Positions 1 to 13,481 are shown, numbered from the stretch's first letter. The stretch: DNA of 64,000 nucleotides from Psettodes erumei (GCA_016785225.1 JAFBJZ010000377.1:3100001-3164000); one strand, 5' to 3'. Translations and numbers: made by a program. Notes: generated from the sequence alone by a model not told the origin.

Positions 1-144
1 AAAATGAGGGAGCGCCTGATCCTAAAGCCCCAAACCTGATGGGATTTACAGTCTCAACACAATCATGCTGTACGGAGCTGCTGCACTAATAACTTTCATT
101 TTTTCCCCCCACCACCCTTCTCTGCTGTCTCTCTGTAACATCAG

Positions 145-216
145 CCAATTCTGAAGTATATTCAGTCATGGATGAAGTATATTTTGTTGGAGAACAACAG
201 CGGCGAGAAAAACCCT
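145..216 (+). CDS. Candidate internal coding exon (24 codons), gene unknown
   Basis: A long pyrimidine tract (about 98-135) runs into an AG at 143-144, giving a strong 3' splice site. The 72 bases that follow are open in the frame starting at base 145 and would encode 24 residues beginning PILKYIQSWMKYILL and ending NNSGEKNP, a plausible amphipathic helix followed by a polar loop. A GTAGGT donor follows at 217; an alternative donor (TAG then GTATTG) lies four bases further on. With the first donor the exon is 72 bases and symmetric in phase 0. I do not recognise the family. The alternating hydrophobic pattern recalls small helical proteins, but this is no basis for a name. The same frame runs on to 396, but the later part is CA-rich and looks non-coding. 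The upstream intron is cut by the window edge, so the rest of the gene is out of view or widely spaced. The exon could be chance, because 24 open codons are not rare. Confidence 0.33.
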
Positions 217-3200
217 GTAGGTATTGAGTTTAAAGACAACATCCAATGCATGGATAGGCAGGCAAGCACAGCTGATTCACACTCACACACCAAAGACACA
301 CATACTGCAAGTCACGCACTGACACTCTCCCTCCAATCCTCATCAGTCACACAGCTGTGTGATTTGATAAAAAACTTGGCAGGACCCTGTGGCTGACCTT
401 TCCAAGCGTGCTTAACACGGCTGCTCTATGAGCAACCTACCGCACGTAACCTGGCAACGCCGCCTCTGATGAGATCTGAGGTCTGGCCATTCAGTTTCTC
501 ACAACCTTAGATGTGTGACTTTGTGAATGTGTGTGTGTTTGTGTGTGTGTCCATCACTTATGTGTTTCTGCTTTGGTAATTGTGGAAGGTGCCTGCTGGG
601 GTTTGAGGTCTTTGGAGGCTCCAGAAAATGTCTGAACGTTAGAGCGATGATGTTACTGCAGCTTTAAATGCATCCATGTGTGTGATTTTGTTCTTTTCAT
701 TTTTAATCTTTGATGTTGTAAAAACAGGCTGATTGGCCGAATGAATTCAAGTCCCAAAGCTTCCCCCTTTTTCAAGCCTAACTTTCAACACCTCAGATAC
801 TTTTTCCAAGCTCTCTTTTACCCATGGATGACAAGCCCCGCCCCTCTCATCATCAACTATATTTGAGGAGCTTTACAATTTTCCCAACTTAGTAATGAAG
901 CAAAGGATTAGAAGAAGAGGGAAGATTCAGAACAGAAAGCCTGAGAGTCAGACAGTTGGACAGAGTCACATCATTCCAGCTTCCCCTTTAAATGTAATAC
1001 CTTTAAGCAATACATATACAGTGACTGATGTCAGCAAGGTTTTTCAGTTTTAAAACACTTGAAATGAATTCTGCTCGATGGAAATGCCATGCCAGCTGGA
1101 GGCATTAATCTTCTTTAGCACCGGAATATTACTTCCATATTAAAATGTGAGGACATCTGAAGTAGCAGCCCGTGGGAATTTGTTGTATTTATAACTTCTT
1201 GCTTTTATAAATTCTTGAACTATTTCACGCAAACAGTCCAAAGTCATAACTGACCCTAAAGGAAATGTTTTACAATGATACAACAAATCAACACAGTCAG
1301 CTGCAGTACGGTCGGCCCTCACCCCAGACAATTGCAGTGCCAGCGTGTGGGTGGACGATCGCATTGTGATATGCTGTCTGCAGTGTGGGATATGGTGTTA
1401 TGACACGAGGGCATCAAGGCGAGACACAAAATGTGAGCGACAAAATCTGCTCTTGACCTGATGATGTGTGAGCATGACGGCTCAAGACACAAAAACAAAA
1501 GTCAAAAAAAGTCTCGTAACTTGTCTTTATTCAAGTGTTCTTGCAGTGAAAACATCAAAACCTCAATTTTTTTTTAATTACCTCGATTGCAATCTGACAT
1601 AAGAAACACAACAGCTAACAATACAGACTTGAAGCAGTCACTTCTGTACTGTCTTGGTTGGAATGTTTTAGTACTATCTACTCTAACATTTTGCTTGTAA
1701 AAGAAAGGATACCCCTTGTATTCTTTAATCCCTTATAATGGAGGCATCAGTTAACACGTGGCTCTATTTACCACCAACACTGGCTGTTGACTGTGGATAT
1801 ATATCATTCTCACATATTGTGTTTGTGATTAGGACATCATCATATTTAATATTCAGTAAATGCAGCATACTGCAGGTAGAATTACAGCCTCCCCCACATG
1901 TTTACACCCTTCATACAGCATCTCATCTGAATGTCAAACGAGAATTTACATGTTCAAGGACCTGTCTATGGATTATCTCTGCCACTTACTGTAGCATGAA
2001 CATAACAGTAATTCTTCTTGGTACAAGTTTCAGGTTTTCCAGCGGGTGTTTGCGATCAATAATAATTCAGTTTAGTGGGCGTTTAAAACATGAAATGATA
2101 TGTTTTGGCCTTTTATAGGTAGGTTAGCGTACAGTTAAGTTATCAGAACATAAATGTTGCTGAAAGAGAGGTGAAAGATGCATAGTTTGGTGATAATTCT
2201 CTATGGCTTGATCGCTATGACGCTATTTACACTTGGCATTGAAATGCCTCTTGTATCAAGAATGTATCTGGATGTGATTTGAACCTGATTACATTTACAT
2301 CTGGTAATAACATGTGTCCACATTAACTAAAATCACTCGCTCACTTCACATTGTCCTCTATTTTGTGCTGCCCCAAAAAACACAACAAATAACTTTGAAA
2401 AAATACAGAAGAATAGAAGAAGATAGCAGCCATCCATGAACCTGCATTATTATCCTTTCTGAAGCAGGGGAGGAAGCTATCTCCAACAACTGGAATGCTA
2501 AGTAGCCTACAGTCCGACTGCAATCTGATCACCCAAAAATGCCCTTTAATGGCAGGTGTAAGTGAAGTGCATTACTGCCCCCTTTCACATTACTGCTTTT
2601 TTTATTTACAATATAAGAAATATTGATTACAGCATATTTACTGCAAATTTTAAACACTTTTTCATGTTGTGTCCTTAACCTTGCAGTTTTTCCTGCTCTG
2701 GCTGGCCTCCATCTTGAATAGAATAGCTGTGCACTGGGAACTCGCTCATTTACTTCATTTCTGGCTCATACACTGTTTTGGAAATAAACTCTCAACTTAT
2801 TACATTTTCAGCTGCTCAAACACAGAGAATAGTGCTCTAAGTAAGTGGTTTAATTAATGCCTATTTAAATAATGGCAAGTTATAACGTTTGCAAAGTAAC
2901 AGTATCATATACACACACTTAATTTGATGTAATATGCTAATGTTTATTTTAAGAGGCCATAAAGAATTCAAAAAATGTTCATTCATTATGCATTCATTCT
3001 CAGGTTTGCCCTGCAAATTGACTATGAATGCAAATGGAATTAACCGCTCTGGTTTTCAAATGCCAGCTCAGAGCAGAGGTTTATTATGTGAATAGAGCAG
3101 CGAATGTTGCTGTAGGGAGACCAGAATTTCTATTTCTAAGATGTTTTCAGATTTGTTACCATGACAGGTATCTCCATGATGCTGTGATAGTTGCAATACT

Positions 3201-6200
3201 TACCACATGGACTCGGAATGATGTGACATGTTATATGCAGTCACATGTCTTGATAGGAAGTTGGAGGACATGAGGGGACAATGTTGAGGTGAGACCAGAA
3301 AATGGCAAACGTGAACATGTTGCATCCTAAAAAAAAAACCAACAGCCCCCTATCATGACCCACGACATCCATTGCAAATTCACATTTCAGTATTCAGTGC
3401 TCGTACAGAAAGTTACATGCTATTTATACGGTGAGGTAGAAAGTTGTATCAATCTTCAAATCTAGTGATTGGTTGCCAAAATGCAGGTGGTGCTAAAAGC
3501 GTGTGGAAATAATCCTGCAGCTCTTTGTACTTGTGCAGTGGCAACATGGATGCAAAACTGGGAAAGCTCTGTTGGTGTTGTGATTCTGCAGAGCAAGGTT
3601 ATGTAAACTGCAGTTGTGGGATACAGCTTATATCATAGCCTTGGTCCATTTTAGTCTTAGCTGAAAGAACCTTTTAAATGTTTTTTTCAGTCTTTTGTGT
3701 CCTAGTACGAACTAAAGGCAAAAATGCAGAAGTACTGTTTTTGATATGAAGGATGGACAGCTTATGTGTTTTATAAATGTATTTTGTGCATACTGAGATA
3801 TGAAGGCATTATCAGTGGTGTGGTTTATAAAATAGCAAGGCAATAAGGAAATTTAGACATTCAAATTGTGTTATGTTGAATGTTATCTTTAGTAGTGTAT
3901 CTATTTCTTTGACAATCACTAATACGAAAACACAAACATTACACAAAGCATTTGGCCTGAATATATCTTAAATTCCAGCTAAAGCACATTTAAGCACAAA
4001 TATGCTTCTACATTTAATCTCAATTGTGTCTGTGATCCACAGCTCCGGGCTTCATCAACCTGTGCTCATGTTTTTAACACGGTTCTCCCTGTTCCAGTTG
4101 CTTTTGTCCTCTGGGTGAATTATAAAACCAAATGAGGGCCAGAGGAGCACTCATCTAAATTCTCCCCTCTTGATTGCAGCAGCCTGATGTGCAAGCTGAC
4201 TGACTTGGAAATGAATGAGACTGAACTGGGTGATGAACTGTGTTTGGTTGCAGAATTGCTTCTTTCTTCTCCTTTGAAGCCACACAGATGCTTCATCGCG
4301 TTCAAGGACTTGCTGACCTACATGTTCACAGTCAGAATGTACACTTAGAAGTACTATCAGGGTGTTTGACACTTATTTAAAAATTTACAAGTTTGGCAGA
4401 AAACCTTTTGCCCCAGCTTCCTCTTTAAAATGGCGCTGCATTGGGATTTTTGCCCCTGACTTGGAGAGAGCCTCTGCAGAGCACTGGTTTATAGGAAGGC
4501 GTGACACAATCAATTTGCAGAGCAACTGACACAATCAGTGCCTACATAAATCATATCAGCACAGCCAGGCCCCAGGCGCCTGCTGAGGTGACAGTTTCAT
4601 GGCTCACCTCCAGAATGCAACCTGCCAATCAGCAGAGAGTGACAGCCACCATGGAGCAGGTACTCCACACTGTCACGATGATAGCTCGGTTTGTGGGGAG
4701 TATCTTCCAAATGAAAACTGTAATGATTTACAGATTACCTGTTTAAACTTGCAATCAAACCACTGGATTACAACTGTATGTGCTCAGAATGATAATCTGA
4801 TGTCTTTCAGTTTGGTGAAGCAGAGATTTTTATGAGATTATACCCTGGTTTCATAACATTTATATTTTATATATATAGTAGCCTTTGTACTTAGTGTCCT
4901 GTGTTGGATTGCAAATTTCTTACAGGTGAAAAATCAGTTTGCTTTAAGATTGGTTACATCCAAAATTCAAGAATGAAAATTTAAACTTTGTCATCCTACC
5001 AGGCTACAGTCAGTCACATGATAAAAAAAAAAGTTCAGGGGTGGAATGTCTGGACATAGAAATTTTCATATCAAAATGTTGTCAACTCTGTATCTTCTTC
5101 GATTCAGCAATCCAGTCAGATTAAAGAATTATTTTTAAATCCCTCTAGTTTCACATAGAAATATGACTGACTATTGCTGAAGATAAAAACACCCCAAAAT
5201 CTGTATCACTGTAATTTCACCACAAAACCCTCTGGAATTTTTAAAGGAAGGAATTCACCTTGATATAAATTCAGATGAATGGTTTTCTAACTAAAATATT
5301 TAATGTATTGGTATTTTAATTTGAATGTGGATGTTGCATTCCAATACTTCACTAATATTATATTAGTACATCATTGTCATTATTTACTGATATGTGAGAA
5401 ATGTATTTAATTAATTTTATCAAATCAATTTATCAAAAAATCTTAGTAATTATAGCTGAAAAATATTCAAAACTCAATACTATGAAAATACTATGTACAA
5501 TTACAAAGCATTCATTTAGTACCAATATCTAATTGTTACACTCTCTAACAATATGATTACAAATTGTGAGTAGTAGGTTCACATCCTCAAAGTTCCAGCA
5601 TCCAACACAAGCCAGTGCAACAAGCGGAGTGACAGTTTTGTGACACTCCTTCGAGACACTAGCCTGCCAGTCAGCCTGCTTACACAGGTAATGTATCTGT
5701 GTCTGCACACACGCGCGCACTCACACACATTCTTGCCTGCCAATCCATTGTGACAGACAGGTTCGAAAAGAACACATTGCAACACACACAGAGGCAGCAG
5801 CACAGCGAGATAGCAGCAGGAGTGAAAAACAATTGGGACTCCTCCTTTGTCCTGGGCACACGCCTTAATGATTACAATGTTTTACAAAGGACTGAGGGCC
5901 AGAGAGGAACAGTGTGGACTTTCACATCTCTTTCATGCTGCTGCAGCTCGGCCTCACTGAGTGTTGTCACTGAAGGACCTCGCTCACAAATATCTACGTT
6001 GCCGAGTGCCCACGGAGAAGTGTTCCTATTGCTGTAGACAATGGCTGCTTTTCCATCCAAGTAGTTTATGCAAATTATGATGTAACAAATTAGGGAGGTA
6101 GAATGGGAACACAGTGTTTCAACAATGTCTTAGTAATGGTGATGTTTTCATGTTTTTAGTTTTTAATATTGCATGACCAGTATTCCGAAAAGTGCAAAAT

Positions 6201-6350
6201 GTTCTTCAAAGAAGTTAATATTTTCTCAGGAAGTTTGAAATAATGACAACGTTAATTTATTTCACAAACTAGTCTATTTGGAAAACTTAAAAAAAAACAC
6301 ATATTAAAATTGCATGTTTGTGTAAGTGCATCATTGAGATTTATTTCATT
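217..6350. other. Non-coding stretch, AT-rich, no gene supported
   Basis: Every reading frame here is short and lacks codon bias or splice context, apart from one weak Cys-rich frame near 4.6-4.8 kb that is listed under rejected items. Near 525-550 there is an imperfect GT-rich run. The stretch 4860-4880 is a TA-rich low-complexity patch. The rest is ordinary intron-like or intergenic sequence. Confidence 0.6.
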
Positions 6351-6359
6351 TAATTTGTC

Positions 6360-6620
6360 TGCTGCTCTATTATAGTGTGCTTAATACATGAGCTGTCATT
6401 TAGTAAACAACCTGATGCCCACACGCTTACCTAATGCATCAATAAATTAATCCCCCATCAGAGCAAGCAATGGCTATTGACCAACATTAGAGGTTAAATT
6501 TAGCCTCCCTAATTAATGTGTGAGCTGTTACTATATGCAGAGGATATCCAGCAGGCATGTTAATTAGGGCCACTTTACATCTGTAGGGTGCAGTGATGTT
6601 AAACTGGGCCTACAGGACTG
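6360..6620. promoter_or_regulatory. Possible enhancer block rich in homeodomain core sites
   Basis: This block is unlike the poly-A/T rich sequence beside it. It has high sequence complexity and several TAAT/ATTA homeodomain cores within 130 bases: AAATTAATCC near 6444, CTAATTAATG at 6510 and GTTAATTAGG near 6559. Clusters of such sites in gene deserts are typical of conserved developmental enhancers in vertebrates. The call is inference from motif density only, since conservation could not be examined. Chance in an AT-rich background is the main alternative. Confidence 0.22.
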
Positions 6621-7949
6621 TTTTCAATTAACCACTGTGTGATATCACTGGTGGAAAGGCCAGAAGAGTGCTGTGTTATTAATATGAACAGAGTTATTGT
6701 CTGGACAGGCAACGAAAAATCATTTCATAATATGAAATTTCAACTGAAATGTCATTTAATTGCAGAAACAGTAATATTCAGCAGCAGGGGTTGAAGAGAG
6801 AAACTTACTGGACTTTCAACACTAAGTATATATAACAGTTTCACAAGATAATCTTCACTCAGGGTTCACTTAGGAATTTTATCTGCGTCTCACAGTGTTG
6901 ATCAATAACCACAGAGGTGGCAGATAAGCGCATAAGCCATTTGTAATGTATGTAGTGGCCATATGGGTAACTCTGGATGTAGGGCAATGTTGCCTTCAGA
7001 TGGAACATGGCTTACTTTATGACCTTTGTGACATGTATAATATCTGAAGCTGGATTAAGTATTTTGGGGGTAGTTGTAAAACTAACAAACTCATCCATGA
7101 CATATGTAAGAAATCTGGTGTGATTAGAGCCTCCTAATCGGAAACATATGCTCAGCAATGTGACTGTGAGGCCTTACAATGCATCTTGCACTGTGTTACA
7201 GAGGAGTCACAATGCACATTAATGCTGCGCTCTTTCTATTACAAAACTTCCCCCAGAGAATAAACACTATTAGCATAATAAATGTGTTGATGACAAAAGC
7301 TGCGTGCTCATTTGGATAAATATCAACCCTCGACCTTGGGCCTGGACAACAGGCTTCTCTGCCACTCCTCATCACCATATTTCCTCTCACCTCTCTTTTT
7401 ATTTCAACACCCTATCTGCCACCCTGTGAATGTGGCCTGAGAGGCAGCATGGCTGAGGCTAATACCTATCATTGCTTTGCTGATACACTCTGGGGCCATG
7501 TGTCTCTCATTAAAGGTTTCCCTCCATTAGATGAAGATATGAAAATCATCATTTTTTCTCTGATGAGAGATATACATAGAAGAACAGCATCTCCTTGCTC
7601 AACCTCCTGAGCAAGCGTTAATATTTCCAATATTTGGTGACCTGGAGGTGTGCTTCACTAATCTAGCTGCTGTGATGCTGAAAAGCTTGTGTGAGGTTTT
7701 GATAAACACCAGCATCTAGCACATGCTGCTAGAACAGAACCACTTCAAACACTACTTGCTAGTGTAAGTCACATTAATGAACGTCCTAAAGGGTCAACTG
7801 TACTCAGACTTAATGAGGTGTCCCAAAGTCTATCAGTAAGATAGTTAATGAATCTCTAACTATGTTTCCTCCCAAAGGAGGGCATATAACTGTCACTATG
7901 CTGGCTAATGAGTATCATCTGTTAACCACTGATGCAAGTTAGCTGCAGT

Positions 7950-8380
7950 TGTCATGATCTTGGACAAGGCTCCAGGTTTCCCCCCTTTCCCCTTGCGTTT
8001 CCTTTGTTTTTGTCTCTCTGTGCTTGGTTGTGTGTCTCTGGGTGTGATGATCCACCCTGCACCTCATCTGCTCCACTCCTCTTCCAGATTTCATTAGACA
8101 GCTGACCAGCGCCTCATCATTTTATCAGTGTGCAGTATTTAAACCCCTGGTTCTTTAGTCACTTGTCACCATATCATTCAGTCCATGCAGTGCAGATCAT
8201 AAGGCCTCGTTGTGCTTTTGTTGCTAAAGTTCTTTGCTTCCTTGTGTTTTGCCTTTTTTGACTTATAACTCCTGTGCTCCAGGACCAAACCCTCCCCAAC
8301 TTGCCAACTTGCCTGCTGCTGGGCCTACATGCCCTTGTACTCCAGAGCTCAAGCTCAACAAAGACCCTCAATGAAAACAG
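7950..8380 (+). mobile_element. Possible solo LTR remnant (teleost Gypsy-like layout)
   Basis: The stretch opens with TGTCATG and continues pyrimidine-rich. It then carries a CTCATCTGCTCCACTCCTC type block, a TATTTAAACCCC segment near 8138 that could serve as a TATA region, and a T-rich second half. This order (TGTCATG start, C/T-rich U3, TATTTAAACC, T-rich R/U5) is what I remember of many solo LTRs of fish Gypsy-like retrotransposons. No target duplication, primer-binding site or internal coding region was found, and the 3' boundary is arbitrary. Confidence 0.33.
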
Positions 8381-10755
8381 AGCTGTATTCAATAAGAAAT
8401 CCAAGGAAAAGACATTTTACATCAATAGAAATGCACTTGTTTGCATGATGCTTTTGACACCAGGTCATTTAAAAACTGGTAAAATAAGAAGAGCACAGTG
8501 TGTAAACCACAGATGCAGAGGTCCAGGCTGTCACTGTGACAAACTGTTCTCCCAAAAATAAAATTGTAGGTCTTCCTCTATGATGAATTGAACCTGTGAT
8601 TACCACAGCTGTTTCTAGGTGTTTGTCTCTTCCACTGATTTCACATTTGATGTTGATATCACTTGAAAACATAAGTGTTAAATAACATGCACACACTTAA
8701 ATGCACCCATCTTACTCCTATGATGTAACTGTAGTTCTGCAGAATGGTTTGTCACAGTGTTTTGAAATGTCCTCCTCTGGGTTTATTGTTGAATGCACTT
8801 TTTTGTTGCCTTTCATTTAGCAGCTGCTCTGTCCTTGTTCCCTCCAGATACACATACACACACAGTTTGCATTAGTTTTTTTCTACATCCCACATGGAAC
8901 AAGCAGCAATACATTGATTATATTTTAGATATCACGCATCCCCGGCTGATAGTGTGCAAGGCAAAATACTGGTTGAAATTACATTGTTTTCACCACTGAA
9001 AGTTAAGTGGTCAAAGTGAAAACTTTGTAAATGTAAATCAATTCTGCAAATGAATGTCAACAATGCATATGTAAAGGGAAACAGCAGTGCATGCCCATAA
9101 TGCACTGTATCTAATAGTCACTGCTGGATATCAGTTCTCCTAACCAGTAGCATACGATTTAGCATTCAGTTTCTCATTATTTTATATTTACTTTACTAAC
9201 TTATTAAGAACATTTTCTAGAACTGGAGGGAAAAATACACAAAAAGAATTCAAAACGCAGCATGTGTTTAAAAATGGCATGTGGAAATAAATGAGTACAA
9301 TATGTGTGGTTTGTATTTGAGGAGCTATGAATACCTTTTAACTTGAAACTGTAACAGAACATGAGCCTTTACTTGACTCTAACACATTTTACTTGGACTT
9401 GAATTTGACTCGACTGTGTCAGCTTTTTCCTTCCCCCTTGTATCAGACCTGACAGAAGACAAATGGCCACCCAGTCTGAACCCATCCATCAGAAAATAAT
9501 AAACAATTGTTAACAGAAATCAGACATCCTTTAAATATGAATATCTTTGATTTATGCGTCTGTACTCCCAGGATTAATATGATTACAGTTATTAAACCTG
9601 CAGGATAATGAGTTATGGAAATTCCAGCTCATGAAAGCTTCAGCACACTGCCTATTAAACATCATTCATAATCAGCTCCTTAGTACACAGATAGAATAGA
9701 TTCGTACCCACACACACTGCCATACCAGATGGCTAATATTTGGCATGCAGCAATGAAGTGACAGGAGGTAAATTGGAGCACTGACATATTGACATTAATA
9801 TTGGCATGAATAACTGCAAGAAAACCAATGGATTAAAAGGATAATTCAGAATAATCATATCATACATGGCATATGTTAAACAGGTCCATTTTTGTGAAGC
9901 TAATATTTTATGAACAACACCAGTTGTATGAAATAAAATCCAATTATTGGATCATATTTTGAAGTGCCACTCATTCTTGACCAAACCGTGGAAAAAGCCT
10001 GAAATGCATTTGTTAAATGGCCTGAACAGAAGAGAGTGTAATAACATTTCTTAATATTGTATTATCCATTTATGAGGGCAGCCATTTAACGGAAAATCAC
10101 AGTGTTCACACAAGACGTGCAATTCCGTTTTCCGTCTGTGGATAATGTATATCAAATGTACATGTCTACTCGATACTGAAGAAGGAGGTTTTCAAGCTGC
10201 AGTGCAATCATGAATACTAAACCTTATGCTCATGACATTAAAATGGTGTAATGTACTGATAGATGCAGAAAGTACAAGCTGGAATTTCACATCCTGACCT
10301 TTAAGCATTTTGTGAAATATGCATTCTAATTTTCCCACAGGTAAACTTGTGGCAGTATTTCACTGCTGGTAAAGAGTAGAATTTCATGTCGGCTTCAGGG
10401 TGAAATTTCAGGAATCTCTCTTAGAAAGATTAGAGATGTAAATTAATACAAATACATTATTCAGATATAAGACAGATAATTGCACTGAGCAGACATGGAC
10501 AGCATCCAGGTTTTTGCAGTAATATGTTACTGATGTTGCACAGTTGTTATTTTTACCTCTTGATCTGATTTGAAGCCTGGCACCTTGTATGACAGGAAAC
10601 AGATGGGAAAGAGACAAAATGGTTAGGGACCATCTCAGACGTGCGCACACGATGACTGAGACATCTCTTCACGCTTTTTCCCTTTTTTTCTTAATGAAGC
10701 CATTGAAAAACCAGTGAGAGTGAAGTTGGTTGGCTGGGACACTACTGTGGTTCAG
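8381..10755. other. Non-coding stretch, nothing recognised
   Basis: There are only short chance frames. A short imperfect CA run lies near 8850-8864. The AT-rich sequence between 9000 and 10400 shows no splice-flanked open frame and no repeat I can place. Confidence 0.6.
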
Positions 10756-11032
10756 ACATATCTAAACAGCCATCCGATTTGATGCAGAAATTCATGTCCC
10801 CCAGGGGATCAATTCTAATGGTTTTGGTGATCCAAATATTCACATCAGCTGCAGCTGTACTTTGTCTGATAATTATTCAGTCTTGAACCTGGAGCATGTT
10901 AGCATTGTCACTGTGAGCATGTTAGTATACTGATGTTAGCATTTTAAACCTCAGCTTTGCCTGCTCCGTATATAATTTAATATGCTTCACAGAGCTGATA
11001 GTGATGCTGTAAACTATAGTCATGGATTATCC
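10756..11032 (+). repeat. Decayed copy of a common teleost interspersed repeat (family R1)
   Basis: Recognisable pieces are a 'catccgatttgatgcagaaa' segment, 'ttcatgtcccccagggga', 'ggttttggtgatcc' and a tail of GTTAGCAT-type words near 10896-10950 (GAGCATGTTAGCATTG, then GAGCATGTTAGTATAC). I remember this order of segments from a very abundant percomorph repeat, and related copies occur in this window at 13.5, 18.2 and 26.7 kb. The copy is strongly diverged. The transposon class is not assigned here. Confidence 0.55.
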
Positions 11033-11039
11033 TAGTCAC

Positions 11040-12160
11040 TTCAATCCAACTTCACATTCACCTGGACCTCCTCCTATTATATACACAGCCTACAGTTTTT
11101 AAAGAAAAATATGTAACGGGGTCCAATTGTAACTTGCATTTCTGTTCTATTGCCACTATTAGTTGGCATTAAAATTCCATCCATTTTAATGCCTGTTAAA
11201 ATTAGCTAGATGGCCAAATACATTGTTGACAAAAACAATCAACATTGTGTATGTTGTGGATAAACCTACATGCATGAATATAAATATTTTGTGAAAAAAA
11301 TGCAGATAGAGGAAGTAACTGGAATGACTGTTTCATATTCCCTGACGATTTGTCTTATCTTTATGAAGTTTAAGACAACAACTATAGTCAAATGTATACC
11401 ATCAGACAACCAACCATTTGTCACCACGTGAAGGCTAAAATTATGCTTCTATTATCTTTCTGTTTGCTCATCTACATAGAGAAAGAAGATGTTTTCTTAG
11501 CGTGACGTGCACAAAAATAGATGTGTTCTTGAAGGCAAAATAATCATTTTGAACATCTACAGCCATGTAGAAAATGTGTCCTCATGCAGTGTCAGTCTGT
11601 ATGCAAATACAACTTCATTAGTTTTGGAGACAGGAGATTGAGGTGAGGGTACAATGTGTTATATTAGAAAGGAAGGCAGATGACAGTCCTGTTCCCTTTG
11701 AGACTTCCCTGTTCACTGTCTTCTATTATATTAAACCAAATCAATTATCCCAAAGGCAGGCTTGCTATAATAGGAAGCTGGGTGAGCATTTTTTAAACAG
11801 AGTGGGCTGGCTGCTCAAATCCAAACACGCCATGTGCGATTACAGTGATGAGGGCATTGAAATCCTGTAATTGAGACATGCAACATTGTGATTGCAAACT
11901 GATTGAATATAATTAGCCATGGCTTTTACTGTGTTTGCTTGCGTCCTTTAATTAAAAGATCTTTCTTTTCACTTCATCTGACTAAATTCACATTATGCAA
12001 GGATGTTTGATAAGTGATTAGCCCGGTAAGGCCCACTAAAATAATTAATTGTCCAATCGTCCAAAAGTGTGCTGCGGTTGCCAAGTGGCCTCCCCCTTTA
12101 CTGCCTCTTTGACAACGCTGTAAATAACCCAGCGACGTACGTGCTTAATCTGTATAGTCA
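11040..12160. other. Non-coding stretch, nothing recognised
   Basis: This is AT-rich sequence with short chance frames only. The segment 11880-12060 has several homeodomain cores (AATTAGCC, AATTAAAAG, AATAATTAATTG) and could belong to a regulatory block, but the case is weak. Confidence 0.5.
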
Positions 12161-12166
12161 AGTAAG

Positions 12167-12210
12167 GTGCTGCAGTGTTAACCAGTGTTAACCAGTTAAC
12201 GCTGCAGCAC
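12167..12210. repeat. Near-perfect hairpin, 16-bp arms, with repeated GTTAAC
   Basis: The left arm (12167-12182, GTGCTGCAGTGTTAAC) pairs with the right arm (12195-12210, GTTAACGCTGCAGCAC) over 16 positions. The single non-Watson-Crick position would be a G-U pair in RNA. The loop is 12 bases and carries a third GTTAAC. AACCAGTT at 12190-12197 matches the Grainyhead-like half-site pair. The arms are shorter than a usual microRNA stem (about 30 pairs), so a pre-miRNA is unlikely. A small palindromic regulatory site or the relic of a mobile inverted repeat is more plausible. Confidence 0.6.
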
Positions 12211-12214
12211 AGCA

Positions 12215-13480
12215 AACTCGATGCTGTGGTTACATCTTCCAGTATGAGCTCTTGGCTCCAGCGTTGTATCTTGACACATCTCTTACATTTGCACTGGTAG
12301 TCTCCAAGCACGTTGCCTGCCTGCAGTGAATATTAAGTCCATTCTCCTCTAGTGTCTCTCTGGGTGTGAGGCCTTGTCCTTGCAGAGCAGAGCGCACTCC
12401 ATCCCTGACAAGTGCTCCGCTTTTATCACCTGATGCAGTGAGAGCCAAATGAGGGTTCAGCCATGTTCAGCCATTTATCATCCGCGATCAGCGAGCAGCC
12501 ACAGGGGCAGAAAGGACCTTGGCTTCTTGTTTGCACTCTTCTCCTGCCATTTGTTCTTAAAGTCGACCAGGTTTAGTGTCACTGTGGTCCACTGCATTCT
12601 CTGCCGGGAAAACAAACATCAACATGGTGGCTTTGTTTATACACAGCGGGGCTTGGTTCTTGGGCTTTTCCGTCGGCACATATTGTTGCTTGCACAAAAC
12701 TCCCGCTTCAAGGTAAAATAGGTGATGATGATGAATGTGGCAAATATGGTTAGGGGAGCGTTAAATGGGGTGCTTATTTATTCTTTGTCCTGACATCCAT
12801 TTTGTTTGCCAGCTGTAGCACAGGGCGTTCGGCTAACAAATGTCTTCAACTTATAATGAATTAAGATTTGTGTACAGCATAAAAAGTTATTAGTGAGTAT
12901 TATTTTGTAAACAGGGCTGTTCTCCACGGTGTTCAATAATGTTAAATCCGACTAGCTGAATAACTGCGAAAGCCCACAGAGCTTCAGTAACATTATTTGT
13001 ATTTGGAGTTTGATGAATGTGTGCATAAAACCACTTAAAAGAGCCAATGTTTGGTGTGTTCAGCCAGAACAAAGAGGAGGGTGGGAAGGTAAATTGGTTG
13101 CTTTCCCTCAAATTTTCCAAAAAATAAGGGGGTGTGTGCAAATCTTCTTATTCGTGTTAACACGAGGGTTGGTATTCCCTTTCATCCACCTCGTTTTGAG
13201 CTACAGCTCACTCCCTTAGTAATAGCTTGTTTGGACTCGCCCTCTGACATACTCTCAAACCATGCATTTGCCCTATCCATCCAGACAAGAGCGCAGGAGT
13301 CATTTTTATTCGCTGTAGTGGGGTCGCACTAAGCGCCCACTTCGCTGTTTCCTGAGTGCACTCAGGAGAATGTGCTGCTGTAGGTAAATAAAATGGTACA
13401 GCAATATTTCCAGGCATGATAGTGGTATAGCTTGTGGGACTACAATCTCAGTGTGTTGTTTAGTCCACCACTTTCCCGGA
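12215..13480. other. Non-coding stretch, moderately GC-rich at its left end
   Basis: From 12230 to 12700 the sequence is less AT-rich and of high complexity, and frames on both strands stay open for 70-90 codons, but without splice signals or codon bias to favour one. It may be a conserved non-coding block. The remainder to 13480 is unremarkable. Confidence 0.45.
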
Positions 13481-13481
13481 T

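Noticed and set aside
4599..4835. 78-codon Cys-rich + frame after CTCACCTCCAG, with an internal Kozak-like ATG
   Set aside because: The acceptor is weak, the cysteine spacing matches no domain I know and the upstream ATG lacks support.
12167..12210. MicroRNA precursor
   Set aside because: The stem is only 16 pairs with a 12-base loop, too short for Drosha/Dicer-type processing.
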